A stretch of 64,000 bases of DNA. It comes from Cydia pomonella. Its lineage: Eukaryota > Arthropoda > Insecta > Lepidoptera > Tortricidae. The position numbers and the translations under genes were made by a program. Below are positions 43,815 through 55,388 of this stretch, one piece after another (the first letter of the stretch is position 1; each line of letters opens with the position of its first letter). The notes beneath the pieces were generated by a model. It searched no databases, had not been told where the DNA came from, and worked only from the letters and a program-made list of their open reading frames with translations. The stretch covers positions 3,658,001 to 3,722,000 of the forward strand of contig NC_084703.1 of the NCBI RefSeq assembly GCF_033807575.1. The letters run 5' to 3'.

Positions 43815-43908
43815 TCAGTCATCAGAAATATCGGAGCGGACCTTGATGTTATAGCTTTTTTCAGATATTTGTTAACACCTTGACCGCTCCGATCTGATGG
43901 CGACTTTA
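43815..43908. mobile_element. MITE, family D, copy 4 (short)
   Basis: TCAGTCATCAGAAATATCGG then AGCGG, mirrored by CCGCTCCGATCTGATGGCGA. Internally deleted. Confidence 0.75.
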
Positions 43909-44825
43909 CCAGACTTTTTAGCGACAGAGTAAGAAAACGCCACTATTAACGATAAATTCCTATGAAAATGGACGATTATTGTTGCCATTCCACATTTTAA
44001 GTAAAATAAAAACTATAGTTTATTGATTCAAAGGAAAATTCCCCTTAATTTACCATTTGTTCGATATTTGTATGGTCTTTAACCTTTTGACCGCTACAGA
44101 CTGCTGTGGGCGTCATCGGAGTCTTGCCAAGGACGCCAACGACGGCCACAGCCGGCAGCTTTGCCAATGCAATAGGGACTTAAGCGGGGCTCCGGAAAGT
44201 TCAATTTCGCTTAATCGCGATCGCGTGGCGACCGGGGCAGGGCATATTCCTTTGCCGTCTGGCGTTCAAAGCATTAGGAAATGCAAATATGTGTGTATCA
44301 CAATGATTTACACTATGAAAATCACCTAGTCTACTTGTTCTTGAAATCACAAAAGGTTCCCAAGTATACATATTATTGCACCGCTCGGACGAACTAACGC
44401 TTAACAAATAAGCTAAGATGCGTTAAGTCTAATGGCTATTAAATTACAACCGATTTAAGAAAGCACTGGAATGTACTGACAGACAGACAATACTGACAAA
44501 TTATATTAGACAATCCGTTTTGTTATTGCAAGATCACAAAGGCGGTTCTGACAGATATTGTATAGTGAAAAAAAAACCTATTATCCTTGGAAAAAATTGC
44601 ACAATAAAGTACGATTCTCATCGAATGGGCGGAGACGGCGCGCAAGTATTGCCGGTGGGAATCGCACATTAAAATACCTACATAAACAAAAAAACATTCC
44701 CAGTCGTTTTGACATAACCTAAAATAAATTCTAGAAAAAAATAAAACATACATCACTGTCAGAACTCGGTATAAATGCGAGTACAATTTTACAAATATAC
44801 AAAGAACATACGGTCAATACACGGT
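43909..44825. other. Intergenic, nothing firmly recognised
   Basis: 44080-44290 is GC-richer (CGACGGCCACAGCCGG) and has a 90-codon plus-strand frame without a domain. It may be a repeat fragment. Confidence 0.3.
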
Positions 44826-44953
44826 AGTCTGACCAAGCTAACTCTGCAGTTGCAATGACAAAGTGTGATGTCATTAATGTCAAATAAATACATGACATTT
44901 ATAACAATAACCTCACTTGGTACTGTTCTAATTAGTGCAGAGTTGGCTTAGAC
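44826..44953. mobile_element. Foldback element
   Basis: AGTCTGACCAAGCTAACTCT then GCA, mirrored by TGCAGAGTTGGCTTAGACT. GTGATGTCATTAATGTCAAA / ATGACATTTATAAC pair inside. Confidence 0.7.
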
Positions 44954-45017
44954 TGACATATAAAAATGGCTTAAACAGATAACCATCTTCAGCAGTAGCC
45001 TCACCACGATTGCCTTA

Positions 45018-45169
45018 GGGCCACCCCAGACTAGCGTCTTTTGAGCGTCGGCGTCTAGTCAGCGCTATGGAAAATAGCGTCGCTGCGCCGTTGTGTCAAC
45101 GTCGCGTCGAGCAGCGCCATAGAGTTGACTAGACGCTGACGCTCGGAAGACGTTAGTGTGGGGTGGCCC
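45018..45169. mobile_element. Foldback element (GGGCCACCCC ends)
   Basis: GGGCCACCCCAGACTAGCGT is mirrored by ACGTTAGTGTGGGGTGGCCC. GTCGGCGTCTAGTCAGCGC / GACTAGACGCTGACG also pairs. Confidence 0.85.
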
Positions 45170-45306
45170 AGTGTCACACTGACATAATTATTCGCTGTCT
45201 GCGTAACTTACTTTCTACACATCTCACTCGCACAAATATGCGAGTACGAGCGAGATGCATTGAAAGTAAGCTACGTACACGCTAGCGTATATGTCAGTGT
45301 TAAACT
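45170..45306. mobile_element. Foldback element abutting the previous one
   Basis: CAGTGTCACACTGACATA is mirrored by TATGTCAGTGTTAAACTGG. CATCTCACTCGCACAAATAT / GCGAGTACGAGCGAGATGC pairs inside. Confidence 0.75.
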
Positions 45307-45567
45307 GGTGGCACTCGTGCTGGTCAACGAGAGAGGAAAAAGATGAAAGTGTGAAATATTAATAAAGCAGATAGCTCATGCTAATCATGCTTTTTCTAAA
45401 GCATAGTCTTCTGCAGTGTACCGTGAAGAATAATTTTCAAATTCAAACACCCTGCATAACATATCATCGAGATAATCTCTATGCATGGAGATCAGATCAT
45501 AGAAAATGAGACAACTGATGCAAAATATTGTTTGACAGCTGAACTAAATGACGTTATTCGTCCTTAA

Positions 45568-45761
45568 GCTCTAGTTTCCCAGGATAGCGGTGCCGTCATA
45601 TAGCGGCCGTAATACAGCGCTTAAATGGCGTCACTATAACTTTGTGTATGTAAACAAAATGGCGCGGTTTTCTAGAGGGCGGTGATTCAAGGAACATTCT
45701 TTTTGCGTCCGTAATATTACGGCCGCTATATGACGGCACTGCTATTCTAGGAAACCAGAGC
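45568..45761. mobile_element. Foldback element with 46-bp arms
   Basis: GCTCTAGTTTCCCAGGATAG then CGGTGCCGTCATATAGCGGC is mirrored by GCCGCTATATGACGGCACTG then CTATTCTAGGAAACCAGAGC. About 100 bp lies between the arms. Confidence 0.88.
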
Positions 45762-46023
45762 TTTGACGAGTTTGACACCGACTTTATTCGCTAGCGACTG
45801 CGTAAACTGACAATGCATCTCCCTCGTGCTGACATTGGCGAAAGCGAGATGCTCTGTTTGAGTTGACGCAGTCTCAGCTTTATAAGCCGCGTAAAATTTA
45901 TCGTGAAGGTAGTTTTTCTTTAAATGTGCAGAGCCATTTAATTTCAAAGTCAACATTATAAACATTATAAACTGAAATAGATGATTAATAATGAAAAGTA
46001 TTAAAGAAAAACTGACTAATTTC

Positions 46024-46310
46024 TTTAGTGTCCGGTTCGAACCGGCGTCTTTAATTTACCCCTGTACCTCTAGACTACCCTGTCACCAGTGGCAGGGCAA
46101 GACCCAAATTTGGTGTCAGCAAGGTACATTGAGCGATGCCCTCTAGTGGCGCAAGAAATAACTAATACATGTTTACGGTATGTCTAAGTTATACGTATTT
46201 CAGGCGGGAGGCCGTAGGCCTCTGCCCGTCACTTTACGGCTCTGCCATTTTTTCTTCAGTATATGACAAATATTTCAGTTTATAATTTGTATATAATAGT
46301 GTTACTACTT
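46024..46310 (-). mobile_element. tRNA-like SINE
   Basis: The minus strand has a box-B-like CGCCGGTTCGAACCGGAC with GGTAGTCTAGAGG upstream. The 3' block TATTTCAGTTTATAA is shared with 49583-49725 and 57425-57530. Confidence 0.55.
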
Positions 46311-48301
46311 AAAAAAGACAAATCGAAGTCTTTAATACAATAATTTGTTTTGTTCAAACATTTGCAATACAACATTTTGCACCAATATTCACGTGTAATA
46401 CCTGTACCAATGTACATACAGTATCAAATATGCAGTGATTCACAAAGTGGCCCAATATATATACACATCTTTGTTATCGTAGGAATGGGTTATTCTCCAG
46501 ATTTTTGCCTGCGTCTATACTCCGGCAAACCATACTAAATGTATAAAAAGTTTGAAGCAGTTGAGTCTGACCGCAGTCATATAATTTGAGAATGACTCAA
46601 ATAAGGATGTGTTTATATTTGGCAACATTGGCCGTCACTTCTTCGTTTTTTTGCATTAGAAAAAAGGTAAACAACCTTGACGTGTCTTTTTATTAAAATC
46701 TCTTAAAAAAAATAGTTTAAATTACTTATGAAAGCAAAATAATGTAAATAATCGTTTATGATTTATAATTATCACATATTTGCTGCGACTTATTTTTCAA
46801 AAAACTTTTTTAATAAAAAACACGTCATGATCACTTAACTTCTTTCTGCTGCAAAAAATGAACTAACTGTACTGCGTTATATTGTGTATATATAACATCG
46901 GTTGTATGTAAAATACATTATCTGTTGACTTATAATGGTAATAAAAATGACAGGAACATAGATCCATAATATTTTAGTCCTATTAGGAAGATTTTTGTGA
47001 ATATATGTATTTGACAGATGGTTAGTGATGTAAGCCATTGAAACACCAGAACATAGATATTGCTAGCTCCCGGCCGGACAAAGAAAACTTAAAAATAGTG
47101 ATGTATATATTTGTGACACATATAAAATGGTAGTACAAGAAATATATAAGTTACAACTAACATTAATATAAAATATTGATATGTTAATGAAAATATTGCG
47201 CGAGCATGCCTCATTATAAATAGTTGTGATGCCAGACGTAAGTAAATATAATTATAAAAAAAGGTGTGAATCGCTTAAAAACTAGAAAAGGCATAAATAT
47301 AAGTAAATGTTCGTGCATTCTTAAAACGGTTGGCGCCAAAAATATAAATTCAGGTTGATTCTAAACACGAACGATGAATTTATTTATTTGTATATTTTAA
47401 TCATACCTATTTATATATATTTATACCAGTTAAACGGTTACTTACATATATATATCATATATATTTAACTACGCTATCGAATATGCAGTTACCAGCCGTA
47501 GTGCATATATATAATGTGTATGTATATAAGTAATACATAATATATCTAAACACCCGCCTTTAAGCACAATAATACACACACATCCATACGTTTCCTAGTT
47601 AACATATGTTATACAACTATACGTATATTACTATATATTTGACTTATGAATCACATTTTTTTTCTGTAGCTTAAGTTTATTTTTTTACATTTCCACTAAA
47701 ATAATGTTAAAAGCTGTGAACGTAAACAAAAACATATATTTTAACACATATTTGTTAAATAGACTATAAAAGTGTTAAACGTTTGGTGTTATTTTTGGTC
47801 TTGGCAGACCGAACCTGTCTCAATAATAATAATATATGCATAAAATACACTATTAATCTTAATTATTCTAGGATCTCGTAGTTCACATGACTTTAATTTT
47901 AAAAATGTTTCACTCACAGTTGGTAAAACGGTTATAGATTAATTATTTTATAATATTATAATATATATTATACCAGAAACGTGGCTATACTCGACTTATA
48001 GGATCGTCGCCGTTACTCGTCCATTCACCTAGCGCGCAGAGGGATATTTTGTCACCTGTCTCCCTTTCGCAATACGGAATGCTAAAGAGAGACCGAGACA
48101 GATAACACATCCAATGCGTACGCGACGAAAGGATTTTAATTCACTAAACCAATTTACAAAAAACTGTAAATGCTATCAAAAGTTGTGCTTAGGATTTCAA
48201 TAAACTATTTATATACCAATACAATCATAATATAATAGTATAAAAAATAATTTCGGAAAGAAAAAGTGTTATAAGAAATAAAGTTTTTTTAATGATAATC
48301 T
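46311..48301. other. AT-rich non-coding; could include luna 3' UTR
   Basis: Long AT-rich stretch with TATATATATTTA-like runs and no frames of note. It lies downstream of luna on the minus strand, and KLF genes can have very long 3' UTRs. Nothing proves it is transcribed. Confidence 0.3.
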
Positions 48302-48889
48302 GTAAAGTAGGGACGCTAAGGGCTTGTGCACAAATCGTTTTTTCAGCTACTTTTTGGTCCTTCCCCTCCCCCTTGGTGATATTTGGTCAGGTTCTTGGCT
48401 ACCCCTCTCTCCCCCACATATCCACACGAGTAGTTTTTTTGAAATATTTTCAGTCGACTTTATTTTAAGATAAATAATATTGTATATAGTAAATCTTATT
48501 TATTTTTCTATTTTCGTTATGAACGTGATGATATTTTTGTAAAATAGACTCACTATTTTGAAGTGCGAAATGAAGATTTATGTATTATCGAAACCGAGAA
48601 AAAGTATCTACTCGTGAGTCTCCTTGTACCCCCTTCCCCCCTTCCCCGACGTGATCTTTCGTGACCCCTCCCCCCCTATCGAACCTCGCGTGATTTGTGC
48701 ACAAGCCCTAATCATGAAGTATTTCACATTGACTCGCCTGTTTCTATCTATTGCACCATATTGCCTCCCAAGATGTCGGAGGTCAATGCCACTGTGCGAG
48801 CGGGACAACAATATATTTATGCGCGTGCGATAGAGATAGAAACAAGCTGGTCAATGTACGAAATTCTTCATGCTTAGCGTCCTTACTTT
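48302..48889. mobile_element. MITE, family H, carrying a nested element
   Basis: The left end GTAAAGTAGGGACGCTAA and right end GCTTAGCGTCCTTACTTTA are inverted. CAATGTACGAAATTCTTCAT lies inside the right end. A 389-bp element is inserted near the left end. Confidence 0.75.
48320..48708. mobile_element. PIF/Harbinger-like MITE with TAA duplication
   Basis: GGGCTTGTGCACAAATCG is mirrored by TGATTTGTGCACAAGCCC. It is flanked by TAA on both sides (48317-48319, 48709-48711). A 3-bp TWA duplication with GGG-starting ends is typical of PIF/Harbinger elements. The interior contains C-rich CCCCTCCCCC-type tracts. Superfamily is inferred. Confidence 0.75.
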
Positions 48890-49582
48890 AACGCAATATA
48901 TCTTGTTATTTTCATACTAAAAAAATGCGTGATAATAAATAAATATAAATATGATATCTGTTAAATCAATTAAACCTCTTTACCTATTTTAACATTATTT
49001 TTTCTGCAACACGACACATATTAAAAGACCTTAAAACCTTTCCTAAACTAGCCTAAACCAGTTTTGAGTAAAACTGTACCTATTTGAGCTGGTTAAAACC
49101 GGAATTACGAAAATTCTTAGGTATACCCAGCCTTTTAATATAAAGTGGGTAGTTCACTGCAGTCATTTCCCGGTGGCAAACAAGCATACGGCCGTGGTAA
49201 GCCGTCACCGTAGCCTATATCATATTGACTGAACAATAAGCTACCCACACACTTAAAGCAATCCACGAATCGCACGAGGCGAGAACTCAAAATGTGTAAG
49301 ATTAAAATAATATTTAATTTTTAAAGCACATTTCCATAAAAATGGAAGAATAGAACATTAGCAAAAAAAAATGGAAGTCAATTGATAGAGGCAGCAATGT
49401 GTAGTGGACAGGTCAGTGACCGAAATTGTCACAACACCGTGGCCACACTTTATTGCTATAGTGAAATAAAAAAGTAAGTCAATAAGTTTTGGAATTTACT
49501 CCCTAAGAATTAAAGGAATCAAAGCCCCTTTGTCTTTTAGAGCATACACCAGAGAATTTGAGACAGGTACCGCCGTGGCCGG

Positions 49583-49725
49583 GTGGTCTAGTGGTCAGGA
49601 TGTTACCCGCATAAGACGAACACGCGGGTTCGATTCCCGCCTTGGGCGCGGGTGGACTTAGACTCTTATTCTTTTAGTGTATGATATCTATTTCAGTTTA
49701 TAAAAGAGTAAAATCAAACTTTACG
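49583..49725 (+). mobile_element. tRNA-like SINE
   Basis: GGGTGGTCTAGTGGTCAGGA (box A region) and GCGGGTTCGATTCCCGC (T-arm/box B) look tRNA-like. A seven-base acceptor stem does not form, and the 3' block TATCTATTTCAGTTTATAA is shared with other SINE copies. Confidence 0.6.
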
Positions 49726-50349
49726 CAATGTTTTGTGCGCAACTTATCTTGCACATCACACATGATGTCTAAAAACAACGTCAATTGCCGAGTTTTCATC
49801 TTAAAATTTATAATGTATTTTAATCGTTCGTAAGGAGTAAATTCCAATCGTGCGTCGGAGCACACACACACACTTTTTAATTCTCACACACAGCTCTCGC
49901 CACGAATCTTAGTGGTTAATATTAAATTCGGGAAGACTACAAAATTGGCCCGCGGGAGGTATTTTTTACAACCAAATTCTGAACCTTATTTTAAAGCGGG
50001 TAGGGTATAGAACCTGTGGTTTATACTAATAAGATGGCAGTATTTGCAGTCGTTGTACTTACAATTATTGGTAAAATTTTCTTATAATTTCTAGAGACTG
50101 TAATGATATTTTAAGTGTATCCAGTTTTTTTCTGCTGGCGTTTTTAGGATATAATTTGCCAGTAATAGAAAGTATCTAGGAACTAGAGTGACCTTAGTGT
50201 ATGATCGTGACACGCGTTTTAGGAATAAAATACGTTTAGAGGTAAATAGGGTTGGTAATAAATATGTTTCAGATATTTTAGCTCCTTTTGCTGCTGACTG
50301 TACCCTAGTCAATCAAGTACCAGGGTCATAAAGTAAGGGTCCTAAGCAC

Positions 50350-50450
50350 ATAAATTAATATTTTTTATAAATTTATATTATAGGACATATTACACAAATT
50401 GACTAACCCCACAGTAAGCACAACGTTAGACAACGATATATATTATACAC
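50350..50450 (-). mobile_element. tRNA-headed SINE fragment
   Basis: AGGACATATTACACAAATTG, then ACCCCACAGTAAGC, then GACAACGATATATATTATA. 3' end only. Confidence 0.7.
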
Positions 50451-50520
50451 CCACTTTCACATCAGTCTCTAGAAAATATAGACGCATTTTGGGGTGAAGT
50501 AATAAGTGGTTTAAAGCTTA

Positions 50521-50904
50521 TGTTGTGCAATGAGAAATGTAAGACTGGAAGTTGTGTTTTTAACAATTTTGAGCGCGTATCTCGTGTTGTGCAATGAGAA
50601 ATGTAAGACTGGAAGTTGTGTTTTTAACAATTTTGAGCGCGTATCTCTTGTTGTGCAATGAGAAATGTAAGACTGGAAGTTGTGTTTTTAACAATTTTGA
50701 GCGCGTATCTCTTGTTGTGCAATGAGAAATGTAAGACTGGAAGTTGTGTTTTTAAGAATTTTGAGCGTGTATCTCGTGTTGTGCAATGAGAGTTGTAAGA
50801 CTGGAAGTAGTGTTTTTAAGAAAATTGAGCGCAAATCTCGTGTTGTGCAATGAAAAATGTAAGACTGGAAGTTGTGTTTTTAACAATTTTGAGCGCGTAT
50901 CTCA
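50521..50904. repeat. 64-bp minisatellite, six units
   Basis: The anchor GTGCAATGAGA recurs at 50525, 50589, 50653, 50717, 50781 and (one mismatch, GTGCAATGAAA) 50845, exactly 64 bp apart. Each unit reads through AAGACTGGAAGTTGTGTTTT to GAGCGCGTATCTC. Units 5 and 6 are the most diverged. It abuts a long-TIR element. Confidence 0.95.
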
Positions 50905-50940
50905 TATTGTTAGATAATAATTTCCACCATTTCTAGTAGG

Positions 50941-51324
50941 AGATACGTTATAAGAAACATATACACTCATCTGTTACTTATTTGTGATAAGAAATAAATG
51001 ATGGATAATAATCACATTGACACATTGAAAATAGGTTGCCTAGTTAAATTGCGTACGGACAGTGTTTTTTTACCTTTTATTTTGTTATTTATTTGTATAT
51101 TATATCAAAAGAAACCATGGACTAGACCAACGTTTTAATAAGATAACCTATTTGAGTTAGTTTAGAAAATAAACGATTAAATAACAACAATTTAAAAAAA
51201 GGTTTTCTGTTTGTATGCAATTTCACTAGGCAACCTATTCGCAATGTGTCAATGTGAATATTAATATTTATCACTTATCACAAACAAATAACAGATGAGG
51301 TTAAATATTTCTTATAACGTATCT
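50941..51324. mobile_element. DNA element with about 110-bp terminal inverted repeats
   Basis: AGATACGTTATAAGAAA, CATCTGTTACTTATTTGTGA and ATAGGTTGCCTAGTTAAATT are mirrored, with indels, by GCAATTTCACTAGGCAACCT, CACAAACAAATAACAGATGA and CTTATAACGTATCT. The 165-bp centre is non-coding. Confidence 0.85.
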
Positions 51325-51537
51325 TAGACTATTCGTTTTTGTATGGAAGGTAATATTAGTAATGAAATTGTCAGTACTGTTAATTGTGTATTATTAAAAG
51401 AGGTGTGTGTACAGTTATAATAATTATTGTTTTAAAGTCAATTTCAACTCAAAAATGACTTACTTTTCTCATTCCACCATGGCCTATGACACGAATGAGA
51501 CTTTATGATGATTTATAAAAATTAGTAGTTTGTCATC

Positions 51538-51638
51538 TGTAAGTTCTAGTGTCTAAATGTGACAAATTTGACAATTGTCACTGACAAGTGTTCAGTAACT
51601 GTCAATTGTCACGTCATATTTTAACACTAGAACTTACG
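51538..51638. repeat. Foldback, about 100 bp
   Basis: GTAAGTTCTAGTGT then TGTGACAAATTTGACAATTG, mirrored by CAATTGTCACGTCATATTTT then AACACTAGAACTTAC. Confidence 0.75.
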
Positions 51639-51922
51639 TCTGAGCATAGTTTATTAATAATTTACTACCTTTATTTGAGCGTGGGCTTAAAACCCTGTAT
51701 GTATGTATAGTCTAATATCGACATCTGACATTTGCCGAGATTTGGCAACACACGTTTTCCATCCAACGAAGACTCGTGACAAAGTGGATGAGGATTTTAA
51801 AACTATATCTAGATAAACTTACTCCCTAGTTTTAAAAGTCGATCACAATCTTCGTTGAGTGGGATATCTTTAATGACTACGATTTGCATACATACAATTT
51901 CGAAACAAAATGTTATAAATTA

Positions 51923-52360
51923 AGGACAATAAGCAAGAAGAATTTCGTACGTTGAACCGCCTGTTTCTATTTTTATCGCTCGCGCCAAAGAGAATTAATA
52001 AGACCAAGAGTGCTCACTCCATACAGCGGTTTTGTTACCAAAAATACTATTATCCTCGTTGACTTTTTGTTTGCCGCGACATCTATTGTTGAGTAGCAGT
52101 ACTGAGAGCTCCCCTACTTGACGCTAGATGTAGATTACGAAAAAAATAGTATTTTTGGTAACAAAACCGTTGTATAGAGTGAGCACTCTTGGTCTTCTTA
52201 ATTCTCTTTTCTCGCGCGTAGTTACATTGCTGTGCGGCCCATCTGCCAGCGGTCAATGACATTGTGCGAGCGGGAAAGCATTATAACTATGCGCGTGCAA
52301 ATAGAGATAGGAAATTGCGAGTCAACGTACTAAATTCTTCTTGCGTCCTAACTTTATTTG
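51923..52360. mobile_element. MITE, family H, interrupted by a family-A element
   Basis: AAGAATTTCGTACGTTGAAC on the left and GTCAACGTACTAAATTCTTC on the right are family-H ends. The 224-bp family-A element at 51987-52210 sits between. Confidence 0.7.
51987..52210. mobile_element. MITE, family A, short copy with 66-bp arms
   Basis: AAAGAGAATTAATAAGACCA, AGAGTGCTCACTCCATACAG and GGTTTTGTTACCAAAAATAC are mirrored by the right arm ending TTGGTCTTCTTAATTCTCTT. Confidence 0.85.
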
Positions 52361-52439
52361 TGACAATATTAAGAGCGCTAGCAGCAAAAATGGAACGTTA
52401 CTTAGGATTGCTCAATAAGGTAAAATAGGGAATTCCAAA

Positions 52440-52600
52440 CTACGGTTCCCATTTGTCCCCGTCGGACACAGATGGGTACAGGTGCTTCATATAAGTGTTC
52501 CATTTTGTCCCCGTCGGACAGATGGGAACAGGCGCTTTATATAAGAGTTCCTATTTTTCCCCGTCGTGCACAGATAGGAATAAACGCTTCATATAAAGCA
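52440..52600. repeat. Tandem repeat, three units of about 52 bp
   Basis: Units share TTTGTCCCCGTCGGACA, then CAGATGGG-ACAGG, then GCTTCATATAA. The third unit is diverged. A related inverted block, GGGGCGGGGACAAATAGGAA, follows at about 52639. Confidence 0.8.
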
Positions 52601-52660
52601 GGCCCACTTGTCCCGCCTCATGTATGACGGCGGTCATTGGGGCGGGGACAAATAGGAAAT

Positions 52661-54096
52661 CACCGACCGCTAACATGAATCATCATAGACGTGGCCTTCA
52701 CGTCGAAAGTTTGGGAACCCCAGATAAACTCGTAAAACAACTTTTGAATGCCGATTGAATCTAGTCTAGTCGTTTAAATCAAATTGAAAACGGAACTATT
52801 TGCCCATGGTGGAAACGAAATAACAAATGGTGTTTTCATTAATATGGCTGATGGTATACAGGATGTAACAAAAATAATGGGGATCCCTTTAAGGACGTAT
52901 TCGGTATCGTGTTCTAATTAGAAAAAAGACGAAAAAAATTTTTTTTGCCCGTCCAAGACAGCGAAACTTTTCGCGTCAGACATTTTTTTCCACTTCTTCC
53001 TAATAGGCCAAGCAAATAATGTATTTTCGGTGAATTAATTCCCAGCAAGCTGGAAATCGTATTAATATCTCCATTTGGTCCTCAATGCGTGTAATCCAAG
53101 GTTTGCTCCATCCCAGGAGATAAGCATAATTTTTGGCTCTTCTTTAGTTTTTGCTAGTAGATCGAAAACAGCCGATGGTAAATTTATCCTAATCGTGATA
53201 AAAAATAATATCTAGGGATCCGAAAGGTACTTTAATATGAATTTGTAGTCAAAGTTTCGAATTCGAATTTTTTTTTGTTTAATCATGTTAAAAATTGTAT
53301 TTGATGGCCGAATCCTTCTACATCGACTGGTTTGGCAATTCAAAGAAATAACTATCTCCTAAGGCTCCCAAAATTTATGCACACCTCCTGGAAAGGGGAA
53401 AACTCGGATTACACGCGTTTAGGACAAAATGAAAGTATTAAAACGATTTACAGCTTGCTATCAATTATTCCTTTACACGCTATTTACGGATCTAATTTGA
53501 CTGGTGTATCCTCGTAAGGCCCAAGGTCCTACCTATAGGACTTATTCAGTTCGATGAAATTTAAATCATATTCAATTAGGACAGAGTTGCATTTGTTTTG
53601 TTTCGTGCAATTTTCAAACAAAATAAAATCTACTGTATTCCGTGCACTATAGGTTCAAATTCCAATGGCAATATTTGGATTTTTCATTTCTATGGCTGGG
53701 CCTTAAGAGGGTATAATGAGACCACGAACCCGAATATTACTTTAAACATATCCCTACTATTTTTGTTACACTGTGTAATGTATTAATAACTGTATGTATT
53801 TAGACTCGTGCTTGGAGTGTATGTCTTAAAGCCGTCACCAAAAATAATTTCATCCATTGAACTTTTACGCCGCTCGCGTGCGACAACACAATCGCGCGCG
53901 AGTGAGAGACATAATAAAGGTCAATGTACTAAATTATTCGACGAATTAGTGCGTCTACTGATGGGTATTTTGAAAAAAACAGAATTTGGTATTAAATGAA
54001 GGTACAATTTCTAACGGTAACAGATATTAATTGTAGAGCCTTTTAAGGTGCAAGTTAATTTGGTTTCATGGAAATGGCAAATGTAAAGTGAACCTC
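52661..54096. other. Intergenic, nothing recognised
   Basis: It contains TATACAGGATGTAAC near 52856, reminiscent of a mariner-type end, without a partner. Two 61-62 codon frames near 53.3-53.8 kb carry no domain. Confidence 0.35.
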
Positions 54097-54249
54097 ATAT
54101 GTGACAATATCTATGAAAAGGGACCTTATTGTCGATGGCGCTTACGCCGCACTCCGTAGCGCGCCGTTGTTTATAATATGGGAGCATCGTTGATAATGCC
54201 GTAAGCGCCACCGACAATAAGGTCCCTTTTCATAGATAATGTCACATAT
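54097..54249. mobile_element. MITE, family E, intact copy
   Basis: ATATGTGACAATATCTATGA then AAAGGGACCTTATTGTCG, mirrored by CGACAATAAGGTCCCTTTTC and ATAGATAATGTCACATAT. Confidence 0.85.
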
Positions 54250-54601
54250 AGCTCAACAACCTTAGCAGTCATACGAACGCGTTAAATAAGTATTAAACAT
54301 AAAACTATCGGTCATAACAATCAACATCAAAGCGGAAAACGAGATATAAAGCTTTAAAACATGAAGAAGCTAATAAATTTAATTTATAATAAAAAACATA
54401 CAAAATACCTATCTATAACGGGGTCCGAGGGACCCTAAAGCCGGTTAGAATCAACCTGAGGGAAATAATCCAACCCGTATTACTTGCCCCCCTGTTATGG
54501 ACCTTTAATAATCTGCCGTTAAAAAACTCCATCTGAACTCTCAAATGCTATAAAAAGGTCACTAAAGATACTTAGTTACCTGTTTTAATTGCTTTTAAGT
54601 A

Positions 54602-55178
54602 TTTTTGAACCTTTTCGACGCCGACGGATATATCCGCAGCGTAGGCCCAACGGCAATGACGGATTAATCAGTCAGAGACCACAGAGCAATATAGACCTAA
54701 GTACATATGCATAAAGTTCAAGTTCAGTTTTGAGACGGTGACGTGGCGTGCGAGTGTCAGCTTTTGTGTTTGACACGGCGTCGAAAAGTACAACATTTTT
54801 GAACCTTTTCGACGCCGACGGATATATCCGCAGAGTAGGCCCAACGGCAATGACGGATTAATCAGTTAGAGACCACAGAGCAATATAGACCTAAGTAAAT
54901 ATGCATAAAGTTCAAGTTCAGTTTTGAGACGGTGACGTGGCGTGCGAGTGTCAGCTTTTGTGTTTGACACGGCGTCGAAAAGTACAACATTTTTGAACCT
55001 TTTCGACGCCGACGGATATATCCGCAGCGTAGGCCCAACGGCAATGACGGATTAATCAGTTAGAGACCACAGAGCAATATAGACCTAAGTAAATATGCAT
55101 AAAGTTCAATTTCAGTTTTGAGACGGTGACGTGGGAGTGACAGCTTTTTTGTTTGACACGGCGTCGAAAAGTAGAACA
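54602..55178. repeat. 194-bp unit tandemly triplicated
   Basis: The anchor GAACCTTTTCGACGCCGACG occurs at 54607, 54801 and 54995, exactly 194 bp apart. Units 1 and 2 are nearly identical. Each unit starts CCTTTTCGACGCCG and ends CGGCGTCGAAAAG, so every unit is itself bounded by inverted repeats. Confidence 0.92.
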
Positions 55179-55388
55179 TAAAAACGAGTATTGATAGAAA
55201 TTAAAATAATTCTCAATAGTATGCCTTTTAATACGACAGATATGGCCCACACAGCGGGACAGAGCGGAATGAAAGAGTAGAATATGAAACAGCTTAACGT
55301 AAACAATTATTCATATCTTATTAATAAACGTAATAAAAAATAAACATTGCTTCGAATGCAGTCACTCGTCGAAATCAGTTTCAAACTA

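Noticed and set aside
49583..49655. Possible functional tRNA gene
   Set aside because: Box A and box B are good and the T-arm pairs, but the acceptor stem does not form and the 3' block is shared with other SINE copies. Treated as a SINE head.
50521..50904. CRISPR-like array
   Set aside because: Units are directly contiguous 64-bp repeats without unique spacers, in a eukaryotic genome; it is a minisatellite.
52856..52910. Mariner transposon end (TATACAGGATG)
   Set aside because: No matching inverted end was found within several kb.
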